From Verrucomicrobiota bacterium (GTDB lineage: Bacteria; Verrucomicrobiota; Verrucomicrobiia; JADLBR01): a stretch of 35,683 bases of DNA. Where the stretch lies: positions 1 through 35,683 of the forward strand of contig JAKQKQ010000108.1 in NCBI GenBank assembly GCA_029560585.1. The letters run 5' to 3'. This document shows, one piece after another, positions 6,885 through 14,313 of this stretch; within the stretch, counting starts at the first letter, position 1, and every line of letters starts with the position of its first letter. The notes below the pieces were generated by a model. It had not been told where the DNA came from. It ran no database searches and was given only the letters and a program-made list of their open reading frames with translations. Both the position numbers and the translations under genes were made by a program.

Positions 6885-8441
6885 CTATTGCCGGCCCGCG
6901 AAACTCATATTCTCCAACACCATGATGCCGTATGGTTCACGGGCCGCCCAGGGGAGCGCCCGCCAGGGCAGCCGGAATCGCGCCCGCTCCACGACCCATC
7001 CATCCGCGACCCCCTTCTCGAGCGCGGGGCTCGCCTCAAACCTAAATGGGCCATCCCCGGGGCGCTCCCCCACCACGTAGTACCGGAACCGTTTGATGCC
7101 TTCCGCCGTCCGCTGTGCCGTCGAACGGAACGCGTGCGAAAAGTCGAAGCTCCCATTGAGGTGGATCATCTGTCCCGGCCCACGATGTTCCCGCAGGGCC
7201 AGCCAACCCACATTGTCTGTCATCACCGGCGCTTGCTCGCCAACGATTCCCCGCAGCCATTCCGCCGCCTTCGCGTACGTCCTCCCCTCCGCCTGGACGA
7301 ATCCCGTGACCGCCACGAGCACCACGCGGACGAACCCGAAACCCGATAGGCACGCGACAGATCCCAGTGCCCACGCTGACACCTTTGTGGCGCGCGCCCC
7401 AAGCCAAGCCGCAGCCGTCGAGGCGGCCAGCGCCCCCACCGGCGCCATGCGATCCGTCAGCGAGTACACGGCGAACGCGAGCGCCGTGATCGCCGTGGCC
7501 AATCCATAGGTTCGCACGCGGCCGGGGGCCCAAAGAAAGGCGGCGATGCCCAGCAGGAAGGATCCCACTGTCTCGAAGGCCATGATCGATCCGAGCGATC
7601 CCGGATGGCACAGCGCCTGCCAGAGGACCCCCGAATGTCCGATGGGATTGACGTACGAGGCCCCCTCGCCCCCGAGTATCTGGCGGGCAAACAGCGAAAG
7701 ATCTTGCGAGATCCAAACGGCAAAAAGGCACCCGATCAACCCTGCGCCCGAACCAAACGCCACCAGCCTCCCCAAGGATCCGGGATTGCCTCCCCGGAAA
7801 AATGCGAAGAGCGCCGATGCCCCCAACCCGCAGCTCACGAAAGGCGCCAGCGGATAATACGAGAGGGCGGCGACTCCCGCACAGGCACCGGATAGGAAGG
7901 CGGCCCACGCGGCGGCCCGCCCGCCCCGCGCGGATGCATCGTCCAACAGATTGAGGCTCGCGATGGCGAACACCGCGACCCATGGCTCCATCCTCACCTG
8001 CATGAAGCGCCGCTCGACGCCAAACAGGGCAAAGGGCAAGAGACCCAGCACACAGCTCAACGCCAGGCCCGCGCCCTGCCTCCTGGCGCACGCGGCCGTG
8101 AGAAGTATCAGCGCCGTGCACGCCACCGCGCTCGTCGCGCAGAGCGAGAATTCATTCAGCCCCAGCAACCAGAAGAAGCCCGTCTGAAAAAGTGCGACGG
8201 TGGGCGGCCAAAACACGAGCGTTTCCACGCCCTGCGGGTTGGCCATCCAGTCCCAACGGAGCCGCCCTTCTTTCAGCAGCCAATAGGCCCCCTCTCCCCA
8301 CCAGACCTCGTCCCCGCCAGACGGCGCGGGCACATAGGGCACGCGAATCCAGATGGCCAACGTCGCCAGGGCCACCAACACCACCGCCCCAATGACTGTC
8401 GACCGATTGCCCAAGTCAAAGGTCCCTGCCCCAGCCTTCAA
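6885..8441 (-). CDS. Multi-pass membrane glycosyltransferase (GT39/ArnT-like)
   Basis: The protein is about 518 residues, with one hydrophobic helix near the N-terminus, then a periplasmic loop with SGGDEVWWGEGAYWLL whose acidic pair resembles the catalytic loop of GT39/ArnT/PMT-type GT-C enzymes. About ten more hydrophobic segments and a soluble C-terminal region follow. Such enzymes use polyprenyl-phosphate sugars outside the inner membrane. I chose the TTG at 8441 because AGGAGG (8446-8451) lies 4 nt before it. The frame is open back to a GTG at 8522, but that codon lies in the loop of a repeat hairpin (8513-8531). Its donor could come from the family 2 enzymes at 809-1756 or 9542-10348; this is inferred. 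Confidence 0.8.
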   Translation of the reverse strand: MKAGAGTFDLGNRSTVIGAVVLVALATLAIWIRVPYVPAPSGGDEVWWGEGAYWLLKEGRLRWDWMANPQGVETLVFWPPTVALFQTGFFWLLGLNEFSLCATSAVACTALILLTAACARRQGAGLALSCVLGLLPFALFGVERRFMQVRMEPWVAVFAIASLNLLDDASARGGRAAAWAAFLSGACAGVAALSYYPLAPFVSCGLGASALFAFFRGGNPGSLGRLVAFGSGAGLIGCLFAVWISQDLSLFARQILGGEGASYVNPIGHSGVLWQALCHPGSLGSIMAFETVGSFLLGIAAFLWAPGRVRTYGLATAITALAFAVYSLTDRMAPVGALAASTAAAWLGARATKVSAWALGSVACLSGFGFVRVVLVAVTGFVQAEGRTYAKAAEWLRGIVGEQAPVMTDNVGWLALREHRGPGQMIHLNGSFDFSHAFRSTAQRTAEGIKRFRYYVVGERPGDGPFRFEASPALEKGVADGWVVERARFRLPWRALPWAAREPYGIMVLENMSFAGRQ

Positions 8442-8512
8442 GAATCCTCCTGCGGGGGTGGCACCGTCTCCTGACAGCGATGGGGCGGCGCATCGCGTTC
8501 GCCTTCCCCTGT

Positions 8513-8601
8513 GGCGTCTCACGGAGACGCCATCTGCACGATCTCAGACACGCCATGCGAGCATCCTGAGGAGGGCCCGCGGCCTGAGGCTGTCTCAAAA
8601 C
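8513..8601. repeat. Composite repeat modules upstream of the membrane glycosyltransferase
   Basis: The hairpin GGCGTCTC-ACG-GAGACGCC (8513-8531) is a sequence variant of the first hairpin of family B. It continues through a block ending GGAGGGCCCGCGG (8570-8582) that is also present at 14136-14193. Next comes CTGAGGCTGTCTCAAAAC (8584-8601), found again at 14061-14078. At 14.1 kb the two blocks occur in the opposite order. Confidence 0.75.
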
Positions 8602-8622
8602 TCAAACTCCCAACACGGAACA

Positions 8623-8769
8623 CCCAACAATCAATGCCCATCTGATGGTAGAGGGGACGTCCAATGGTGTGCCGCGCGCGACAATGCACGGCATCTCACA
8701 GAGATGCCCTACAAAATTTGTAGGCCGCCTGTGCCAGGCGGCTCGGCTCAGAGGTTTTGAGACACGCTC
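8623..8769 (+). repeat. Family B triple-hairpin repeat, copy 2
   Basis: This copy matches positions 1-147 with three substitutions. All three hairpins and the GTTTTGAGACA motif (8754-8764) are intact. It lies in the 424-bp gap between two genes of the polysaccharide operon, embedded among other repeat modules. Confidence 0.9.
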
Positions 8770-8775
8770 GCCTCG

Positions 8776-8913
8776 CGGGCCGGGTTGGCCCAGATGTCTG
8801 GCGGCTGGTGAGTCGCGGACGCCGGGGCCGGCGTCCCTCCCGGAGGAATCGGGCCACGTGCGCCATCAGGGGGCATCTCTGACGTCTTTTGACGGGCTGC
8901 TAACCCGCGCCAC
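8776..8913 (-). repeat. Composite repeat module with family C hairpin at a gene end
   Basis: The block runs from GGGCCGGGTTGGCCCAG through GGTGAGTCGC, the hairpin GGACGCCGGGGCCGGCGTCC (8817-8836), CCCGGAGGAATCGGGCCACG and GCCATCAGGGGG to GGGCTGCTAA. The same order occurs at 14197-14313. The last part overlaps the coding end of the methyltransferase at 8866, whose final residues and stop codon are therefore repeat-derived. Confidence 0.8.
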
Positions 8914-9549
8914 GATCAAGAACTGTCGCCCGAAAACGCCCCATGCCATCGGGCACCGCAGGTAGGCCCTCAAGAAGAGCACCGGGAATCGCGGTGCCCC
9001 GACCATGGTGTACGGGAGAAATCGGGCGATCCGGCGCTCGACGTCGAAACCGTGAACCCCCAGCCCCTCCGCGAGCGAGAGATCCGATAGCGCGAGGTGA
9101 TGATCCCAGAAATCCCAATACCGGCCGTGAAGGCATCGGATGTTGGGGCCCATGGCGATCAGCCTTCCGCCCGGCGCAAGGCAGCGGCGCGCCTGGTCAA
9201 GGGTTCTGCCCAGCGTGGCCTTGTCGGGCAGGTGCTCGAAAAAATTGCTCGTGAACACGAGGTCGAGGCCGCCGTCTTCCACGGGCCACGGTCGGGAGCA
9301 GTCCTGCTCGATGAACGTGATCCCCGCGTCCAGACGCTCCCGGGCATCCGGGTTGAGATCCATCGCGTAGCGGCGCTCGCAGCGCACGGCGTTGATGAAT
9401 TCACCGTAGCCGCAGCCGAGATCGAGAATGCGGCGCGCACCGCCGGTCCACCGGCTGAAAAAGTCGTCCACCAGCGCCCGCCAGACCGCGCGCCGATACT
9501 CGATGGCCCCCTCGAACCGATGAGAGTAGATCGCTTGAAGCTCACTCAT
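8866..9549 (-). CDS. Class I SAM-dependent methyltransferase
   Basis: The 227-residue protein has motif I ILDLGCGYGEF (about 41-51), the acidic AMDLNPD (about 62-68), DLVFTSNFFEHL (about 95-106) and a post-motif AGGRLIAMGPN. It resembles methyltransferases of polysaccharide clusters that modify sugars or lipid-linked intermediates. Its ATG overlaps the preceding glycosyltransferase gene by 8 bp, which indicates translational coupling. The C-terminal VSSPSKDVRDAP is encoded by the adjacent repeat module, which reads AGCAGCCCG just as it does beyond the stop of the epsI-like gene at 14311. The natural end of the protein has probably been replaced by repeat sequence. The substrate is unknown. 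Confidence 0.86.
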   Translation of the reverse strand: MSELQAIYSHRFEGAIEYRRAVWRALVDDFFSRWTGGARRILDLGCGYGEFINAVRCERRYAMDLNPDARERLDAGITFIEQDCSRPWPVEDGGLDLVFTSNFFEHLPDKATLGRTLDQARRCLAPGGRLIAMGPNIRCLHGRYWDFWDHHLALSDLSLAEGLGVHGFDVERRIARFLPYTMVGAPRFPVLFLRAYLRCPMAWGVFGRQFLIVARVSSPSKDVRDAP

Positions 9550-10348
9550 GGGTCGGCCCTGCCGGTTCCGCCTTTCGATAGTCCCCGCGGGAAAATGATT
9601 TTTCCAGCCAGACGTACGCGACGATGAAGAAGTAGCGGCTGCCCATCTCCTTGATCTTCAGTTTTGGGATACCGGTCCGCCGGTTGCGCCACGTGACGGG
9701 GATGACGGTCCAGGAGTACCCTCGGACGATGGCCTTGAGGGGGAGTTCGACGGTCAGGTTGAAATGCGGCGAAAGGATGGGGCGGCAGCCATCGAGGACT
9801 GACCGGCGATAGGCCTTGAAGGCGTTGGTCGTATCGTTCAGGCGGATGCCGAAGAGGAAGCGAATGAAAGTGTTCGCGAGACGATTGAGTATCCACTTGG
9901 GCCACGGGTAGTCGATGGTGCCTCCCCCCGAGACAAACCGGCTGCCGAAGACACAGTCGAATCCTTCGTTCAGCTTCTGCCAGTACCGAATGACATCCCG
10001 GCAATCATCGGACTCGTCCGCCATCATGATCACGACCGCGTCGCCCCCGGACGCCTCGATCCCCCGCTGGATGGCCCGCCCGAAGCCGTGGGGTCCGTCG
10101 TTCTTCACGGGCTTGATCGCCGGAATGCGCGCGCCCACATCCCGCAGGATCGCCCAGGTCCCGTCGCCGCTTCCGTCATCGACGACCACGATCTCGTGGG
10201 GGATCCCATGCAATCCGAGTTCGAGGTGGAGATGTTCGACGGTCCCCGCCACGCAGCCCTCCTCGTCACGGGCCGGGATGACGACGGATAGAAGCCGGAG
10301 CGGGGCCGAAGCCTCGGACGACTGTGCCTTTTCAGGATATGGGGCCAT
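9542..10348 (-). CDS. Family 2 glycosyltransferase, dolichol-phosphate-mannose-synthase-like
   Basis: The protein has 268 residues and a GT-A domain: LLSVVIPARDEEGCV (about 19-33), VVVDDGSGDGTW (about 54-65) and MMADESDD (about 109-116) at the metal-binding position. NRLANTFIRFLFGIRLNDTTNAFKAYRR is typical of DPM1-like enzymes. Unlike the enzyme at 809-1756 it lacks the C-terminal membrane pair, so it resembles soluble or peripheral DPM1 types. It would transfer a sugar to polyprenyl phosphate or a glycan. The gene lies 9 bp after the second epimerase and overlaps the methyltransferase. Donor and acceptor are not predictable. Confidence 0.87.
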   Translation of the reverse strand: MAPYPEKAQSSEASAPLRLLSVVIPARDEEGCVAGTVEHLHLELGLHGIPHEIVVVDDGSGDGTWAILRDVGARIPAIKPVKNDGPHGFGRAIQRGIEASGGDAVVIMMADESDDCRDVIRYWQKLNEGFDCVFGSRFVSGGGTIDYPWPKWILNRLANTFIRFLFGIRLNDTTNAFKAYRRSVLDGCRPILSPHFNLTVELPLKAIVRGYSWTVIPVTWRNRRTGIPKLKIKEMGSRYFFIVAYVWLEKSFSRGDYRKAEPAGPTHE

Positions 10349-10357
10349 AAACCGCCT

Positions 10358-11431
10358 TCAGGCCGCGACGCCCGAGACCTTCAACCACTCGGGATGCGCC
10401 GCCGCATGATCCGCGACCTCTTCAAAAATCGCCACCGGGGTTCGGGCGGGGCGCCAGCCCCAGGCCCTCTCGGCCAACCGGCAATCCATCACCACCCAGG
10501 GCAGATCGAAGGGTCGCGTCTCCGGTTTACCGGCGAGCTCGCGGGGCCCGAGACGCCCCTCGCACCACTCGGACATCTGCCGCAACGAGACCGCGCCCGA
10601 GAGCCCGCCCCCAAAATTGCAGATGCGCGGCTTCGCGGGGTCGGCCCCAGCCATCTGCCGAACCAGCACCGGCACGATGTCGTCCGGGTGAAGAACGTCC
10701 CGCACCTGAAGCCCCGTCCCGCCAAAGCCGACGTACGCCAGCGGCCAACCCCGCATCCATGCGTTGATCCAGTATGCCACGATGCCCTGGTCCGGTCGCC
10801 CGAATTGGCCGGCGCCAGCCAGGACCCCACAGCGGTTGATCCAGACCGGGAAGCCGAAGCACTCGCCGTATTCCAGCGCGACGATCTCCGATGCGACCTT
10901 GCTCGCACCATAGAGCGAAACGGGCGGTGCCGTGCCGAACGATTCCGAGATGCCCGCCGCCGACAGCCCCGCTGGCCACTCCTGGTCGCGACGCGGCTCG
11001 AATGCGCTCCCGCGCGCCAGCATCGCCATCGATGCGAGAGGCCTGATCGAATAGACCCGGCTGGTGCTTATCAGGATGAAACCGGCCCTGCGGGACTTGC
11101 AGTATTCCAGGACATTCAGGGTGCCGACGAGATTGTGGTCGAAAAGCTCGCGGCTGCCCATCGTCCCTTCGATGCCGGCGACGACGCTCGGGTTCGCCGC
11201 GCAGTCGATCACCCAGTCCGCGTCCGGCAGCACCGCGATGTGCTCGGGCGATCGGATGTCGCCCCTGACGACCCGCACACCCCTCCGCTCAAGGTCCGCG
11301 ACGTTCGTCTCGGAACCCGGGCGACACAGGTTGTCGATGCCAAAAACCTCGAGTCCCTCCCTGCATTCCAGAAGCGCCCTGGCCAGCGCCGAGCCAACAA
11401 ACCCGCAGATGCCGGTGATCAGGAGTCTCAT
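10358..11431 (-). CDS. NAD-dependent sugar epimerase/dehydratase (extended SDR)
   Basis: This 357-residue extended short-chain dehydrogenase has the NAD-binding TGICGFVGSALA (6-17), GIDNLCRPGSETN, the catalytic Ser region STSRVYS and YGASK with the Tyr-Lys pair, then VRDVLHPDDI near the C-terminus. The sequence between the Rossmann motif and the catalytic site is like that of CDP-paratose 2-epimerase-related proteins. It lies next to a second SDR of the same length (11600-12673), separated by a repeat-filled gap, and just before a glycosyltransferase. The pair probably converts one nucleotide sugar in two steps. The exact substrate is inferred only from similarity to the tyvelose/paratose branch. 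Confidence 0.82.
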   Translation of the reverse strand: MRLLITGICGFVGSALARALLECREGLEVFGIDNLCRPGSETNVADLERRGVRVVRGDIRSPEHIAVLPDADWVIDCAANPSVVAGIEGTMGSRELFDHNLVGTLNVLEYCKSRRAGFILISTSRVYSIRPLASMAMLARGSAFEPRRDQEWPAGLSAAGISESFGTAPPVSLYGASKVASEIVALEYGECFGFPVWINRCGVLAGAGQFGRPDQGIVAYWINAWMRGWPLAYVGFGGTGLQVRDVLHPDDIVPVLVRQMAGADPAKPRICNFGGGLSGAVSLRQMSEWCEGRLGPRELAGKPETRPFDLPWVVMDCRLAERAWGWRPARTPVAIFEEVADHAAAHPEWLKVSGVAA

Positions 11432-11475
11432 CTATTCTGAACCACGAATCAGGGTGCCTGTTCGCCGGATTCTTG

Positions 11476-11592
11476 ACCACGGATGGACACGGATCAACAC
11501 GGATCGAGATATCCCACAAAAGCCATATCCGTGTTCATCCGTGTCCATCCGTGGTTGAATCGCTCCCTTCGTGGCCTTCGTGTCTTCGTGGT
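11476..11592. repeat. Family A hairpin repeat, 10-bp period, nearly perfect
   Basis: The left arm ACCACGGATGGACACGGATC... (11476-11504) and the right arm ATCCGTGTTCATCCGTGTCC... (11527-11555) form a 29-bp stem with one mismatch around a 22-nt loop. A third arm of the 9-bp type (CTTCGTG units) follows at 11565-11592. A lone AACCACGAATC lies at 11440-11450 just upstream of the next gene. The set fills the 168-bp gap between the two epimerase genes. Confidence 0.92.
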
Positions 11593-11599
11593 GCCCAAA

Positions 11600-12673
11600 T
11601 CACGCGTTTGATGGCCGCGAGTTGTCATGCCGCGCCGCGATGGCGGCGTGGATCTCGGCGAAGATGTCATCCAGCGACTTCGTGATGTCCCATCCGGGGT
11701 AATGGGCCCGCATCTTCGTGAGATCGCTGATGTAACAGATGTGATCGCCCTCGCGATTCTTATCGACGTACTCCCATTGCATGGGCTTGCCGCTGAGCGC
11801 GCCGATCCGCGCGAACGCCTCGAGGATGGAGCAGCTGTTGGCCCGGCCACCGCCGATGTTGTAGACCTCGCCCGGTCGCGGCGCCCCCACAAAGGCCGCG
11901 ACGAAACGGGCCACGTCAAGCGAGTGGATGTTGTCGCGCACCTGCTTGCCCTTGTAGCCGAAGACGCGGTACAGCCTCCCCTCGAGATTGCATCGGACCA
12001 GATAGCTCAGGAAACCGTGGAGTTCGACACCGCTGTGATTGGGGCCCGTCAGGCACCCGCCGCGAAGACAGCAGGTCGGCATCCCAAAATACCGCCCGTA
12101 TTCCTGCACCATCACGTCGCCGGCGACCTTCGACGCGCCGAACAGGCTGTGCTTGCTCTGATCGATCGGGAAGCTCTCCGCGATGCCCCCCGCGAACTCG
12201 GGATCATCATAGTCCCACCGCGTTTCCAGCTCGCGGAGCCGAATGGTGTTCGGACGATCGCCATAGACCTTGTTGGTGCTCATGTGGACGAATGGCGCCT
12301 CCGGACAGTGCCGCCGGGCCGCCTCGAGCAGGTTCAGCGTGCCGCCCGCATTCACATCGAAATCATCGAAGGGCCGGGAGGCCGCCAGGTCATGGCTCGG
12401 CTGCGCGGCCGTGTGCGCGATCGCATCGGGCCTCAGCGTCTCGAGGCACTCCGCGACCCGGGCGCGGTCCCGTATGTCCAATTCGTGGTGGCGGAATCGC
12501 GAGAGCGTCGCCTCCAGCCGCCGCTGGTTCCAGCGCGTGTCGCCCCCAGGGCCAAAAAAATCGGCCCGCATGTTGTTGTCTGCGCCATGCACCTCCCAGC
12601 CCAACTCGTGGAAGTAGGCGACGACCTCAGAGCCGATCAGGCCGGACGAACCCGTGACCAGTAGCTTTTTCAT
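11600..12673 (-). CDS. rfbE: CDP-paratose/CDP-tyvelose 2-epimerase-like protein
   Basis: The 357-residue SDR has [11 protein letters not shown] (7-17), [12 protein letters not shown] (about 86-97), [12 protein letters not shown] (131-142) and [20 protein letters not shown] (171-190), a set characteristic of proteins called CDP-paratose 2-epimerase. At the usual YxxxK position it has F178 and K182, so the catalytic Tyr is replaced by Phe, as I recall for this subfamily. Known TyvE interconverts CDP-paratose and CDP-tyvelose. No CDP-glucose synthase or dehydratase is in the window, so that substrate is not confirmed. It is the first biosynthetic gene after the regulator pair. Confidence 0.78.
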   Translation of the reverse strand: MKKLLVTGSSGLIGSEVVAYFHELGWEVHGADNNMRADFFGPGGDTRWNQRRLEATLSRFRHHELDIRDRARVAECLETLRPDAIAHTAAQPSHDLAASRPFDDFDVNAGGTLNLLEAARRHCPEAPFVHMSTNKVYGDRPNTIRLRELETRWDYDDPEFAGGIAESFPIDQSKHSLFGASKVAGDVMVQEYGRYFGMPTCCLRGGCLTGPNHSGVELHGFLSYLVRCNLEGRLYRVFGYKGKQVRDNIHSLDVARFVAAFVGAPRPGEVYNIGGGRANSCSILEAFARIGALSGKPMQWEYVDKNREGDHICYISDLTKMRAHYPGWDITKSLDDIFAEIHAAIAARHDNSRPSNA

Positions 12674-12693
12674 ATTCAGGGTGACCGTACATC

Positions 12694-12774
12694 AACCACG
12701 AAGGGCACGAAGATCACGAAGTCCATTGAGGTTCGTTTTCGGCGTCCTTCGTATGCTTCGTGCCCTTCGTGGTT
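12694..12774. repeat. Family A hairpin repeat, 9-bp period
   Basis: The left arm AACCACGAAGGGCACGAAGA... (12694-12721) and the right arm CCTTCGTATGCTTCGTGCCC... (12746-12774) are inverted partners around a 24-nt loop. Read as codons, the left arm would encode NHEGHEDHE, a common spurious peptide. It lies between the NusG-like gene and the first biosynthetic gene. Confidence 0.9.
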
Positions 12775-12817
12775 TCAATGAGGGCGTCTTTCGTCAGAGC
12801 ACACTCCGTGCCGGTCA

Positions 12818-12841
12818 GTTCGGCGGAGTTTTTCGCCGAAC
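12818..12841 (-). terminator. Hairpin downstream of the NusG-like gene
   Basis: GTTCGGCG and CGCCGAAC form a perfect 8-bp stem around an 8-nt loop, starting 26 bp after the stop of the NusG-like gene. There is no U-tract on the minus strand after it. It could be a pause or attenuation site that the NusG-like protein acts on, or a factor-dependent terminator; this is a guess from position. Confidence 0.4.
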
Positions 12842-12866
12842 CTACTCCGCCCGAGGCCGTTGCGCC

Positions 12867-13451
12867 TCAGTTGGCCACCGCCAGCATCGCGGCGTCCACT
12901 TCCAGCGCCACGGCCCGCTGGAGCATGTCGACCGAAAGGCAGACCCGCGTCCTGTTGCGAAATCGCGCGATGATGCCCTCGATGCCGCGAAAGCGCCCCG
13001 TCGTGATGCGCACGCGCTGTCCCTCGGCAAGAAACGGATGGTCCTCCAAAGGCGCGCCCGCCTCCAGGGCCGACTGGATCGCGCCCATCTGGTGCAGGAA
13101 TAGCGTCTGGTCCACGACTGCGAGGATTCCCGCCGCATAGTCGGAACGAAACACCGCCTGCCGCTCCAGCGGCGCAAACGCCCCAAACGCATAGCCGGGA
13201 AACAGGGGCTTCTCGAACGTCACCCGCTTGCTCTTGTAGATCCGCAGGCTCGGACGCACCGGCAAATGCCTCGGGCACCGCGCGCGCTGAAACCACTCGT
13301 CCATCTTCTTCTCGCACCGCGGCCGCGTGTGAATCACCCACCAGATCGCCGTGCGCTCGGGACTTCCCTCGGCGTACCCACCATCGGACGCGACCGCGGG
13401 CAATACCGCGCCCGCCTGAAAACCCGCGCCCACGTCGAGGATCGCGCTCAT
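12867..13451 (-). CDS. NusG-family specialised antiterminator (RfaH/UpxY/LoaP-like)
   Basis: The 194-residue protein has an NGN domain starting WWVIHTRPRCEKKMDEWF (about 37-54), with PLFPGYAFGAF (about 82-92), and a C-terminal KOW motif GRFRGIEGIIARF (about 152-164). Paralogues of NusG travel with RNA polymerase and suppress termination in long operons; in polysaccharide clusters they are usually encoded at the head of the operon, as here. The ATG overlaps the stop of the GbsR-like gene as ATGA, so translation is coupled. The roughly 30 residues before the NGN domain are unusual and the true start may lie further in. A target such as an ops-like site was not recognised. Confidence 0.87.
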   Translation of the reverse strand: MSAILDVGAGFQAGAVLPAVASDGGYAEGSPERTAIWWVIHTRPRCEKKMDEWFQRARCPRHLPVRPSLRIYKSKRVTFEKPLFPGYAFGAFAPLERQAVFRSDYAAGILAVVDQTLFLHQMGAIQSALEAGAPLEDHPFLAEGQRVRITTGRFRGIEGIIARFRNRTRVCLSVDMLQRAVALEVDAAMLAVAN

Positions 13452-13930
13452 TTCAGCACCCTCTCCACGAACGGTAGAATCTTCGCCAGCTTCCGCTGGA
13501 CGTCCCTCAGCCGCCGCACCCGCTGCTTGAGGAAATCCCCATCCTCAATACCCGCCCCCATCGTCTCCAGCTCCGTCTCGACGTCCTGAATCTGCCTGCC
13601 CGCCGACTCAATCCGCGGCAAAATGAACCCCGCCAGTGTCTGCCGCAACAACGCCCGAAAATCCACGTTCGCCTCGTAGTAATCCCTCCGATCCCCCCGC
13701 TGCCAGATCCGCCGCACCGCGCCCCACGCCTCCAATTGCCGCACGCTCATCGACGCGTTGCCCTTGCTGATACCCAATCGATCCACCAGCTCCTGCAAAC
13801 ACAGCGGCTTCGGACTCAGATAAATCGCTACGTAAACCTGCCCCAGCGATCTCCCAAACCCCAATCGCTGCGCCGAACGCCCACCCAAATCCACCAAGCG
13901 CTCCCAGATCTGTGTATCCGAAGCGTTCAA
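13448..13930 (-). CDS. GbsR/MarR-family transcriptional regulator
   Basis: The 160-residue protein has a winged helix-turn-helix at about 28-85: SLGQVYVAIYLSPKPLCLQELVDRLGISKGNASMSVRQLEAWGAV, close to GbsR-type repressors (FGRSLGQVYVAIYLSP is the family-like N-terminal part). The C-terminal half is helical and probably dimerises. The start appears to be TTG at 13930, because no ATG or GTG fits in frame. That codon lies within a perfect 9-bp inverted repeat (13924-13943), which suggests autorepression. It overlaps the NusG-like gene by 4 bp. Together they probably control the operon running to position 189. Confidence 0.85.
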   Translation of the reverse strand: MNASDTQIWERLVDLGGRSAQRLGFGRSLGQVYVAIYLSPKPLCLQELVDRLGISKGNASMSVRQLEAWGAVRRIWQRGDRRDYYEANVDFRALLRQTLAGFILPRIESAGRQIQDVETELETMGAGIEDGDFLKQRVRRLRDVQRKLAKILPFVERVLK

Positions 13931-13943
13931 TATGTATTGAACG
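13924..13943 (-). promoter_or_regulatory. Palindromic operator over the start of the GbsR-like gene
   Basis: CGTTCAATATGTATTGAACG is a perfect 9-bp inverted repeat with a 2-bp centre. It covers the TTG start codon and lies 18 bp downstream of the TTGACA at 13962-13967 (minus strand), so a dimeric repressor bound here would block the promoter or translation start. The GbsR-like protein itself is the obvious candidate; that is inferred. Confidence 0.65.
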
Positions 13944-13961
13944 TAGAGGAAACGGTCAGAA

Positions 13962-13967
13962 TGTCAA
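13962..13967 (-). promoter_or_regulatory. Candidate -35 element of the polysaccharide operon
   Basis: TTGACA on the minus strand matches the sigma-70 -35 consensus and precedes the GbsR-like gene. The -10 position falls in the palindrome region and has no good TATAAT match at 17 bp. No Shine-Dalgarno sequence precedes the TTG start, so the transcript might be nearly leaderless. Confidence 0.4.
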
Positions 13968-13981
13968 GGGGTTGTGATCGC

Positions 13982-14006
13982 CTGGCACATGTTCGGCATG
14001 TGCCAG
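13982..14006 (-). repeat. Perfect 10-bp hairpin upstream of the regulator promoter
   Basis: CTGGCACATG and CATGTGCCAG flank a 5-nt loop. It lies between the epsI-like gene and the regulator, 14 bp from the TTGACA. It has no counterpart elsewhere in the window that I noticed. It could end transcription from the upstream operon or bind a regulator; no U-tract follows. Confidence 0.5.
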
Positions 14007-14060
14007 AAGGGCCGTTGTCGGAGCGCGGAACAGCCGCGATGGGTATGGAGGGACGTCGGC

Positions 14061-14313
14061 CTGAGGCTGTCTCAAAACAAGAGCGCTCCATGGGCCTGGA
14101 TCCTTCGAGGGACGTGCCGACTTGGTCAACTGACGGAGACGCCCCGCAAGATCTTGGGGATGCCATGCGGGCATCCTGGGGAGGGCCCGCGGCTTCGAGG
14201 GCCGGGTTGGCCCAGGTGTCGTGTGGCTGGTGAATCGCGGACGCCGGGGCCGGCGTCCCTCCCGGCGGAATCGGGCCACGCACGCCATCAGGGGGTTTTT
14301 CCGCGGGCTGCTA
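14061..14313 (-). repeat. Composite repeat with family C hairpin, downstream of the epsI-like gene
   Basis: The block contains CTGAGGCTGTCTCAAAAC (14061-14078), a module with GGAGACGCC...GGAGGGCCCGCGG (14136-14193) and GGGCCGGGTTGGCCCAG. The hairpin GGACGCCGGGGCCGGCGTCC (14239-14258) and the CCCGGCGGAATCGGGCC...GGGCTGCTAA tail follow. The same modules occur at 8513-8913, partly in a different order. The stop codon of the epsI-like gene (14311-14313) sits at the conserved GCTAA edge. The rest of the 380-bp gap holds the hairpin at 13982 and the regulator promoter. Confidence 0.8.

Noticed and set aside
12818-12841. Intrinsic terminator for the NusG-like gene
   Set aside because: The stem is perfect but no U-run follows, so it is listed only as a low-confidence hairpin and not as a proven terminator.
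13931-14310. tRNA or riboswitch in the gap upstream of the regulator
   Set aside because: The structured parts are accounted for by repeat modules and simple hairpins; no cloverleaf or known aptamer pattern was recognised.
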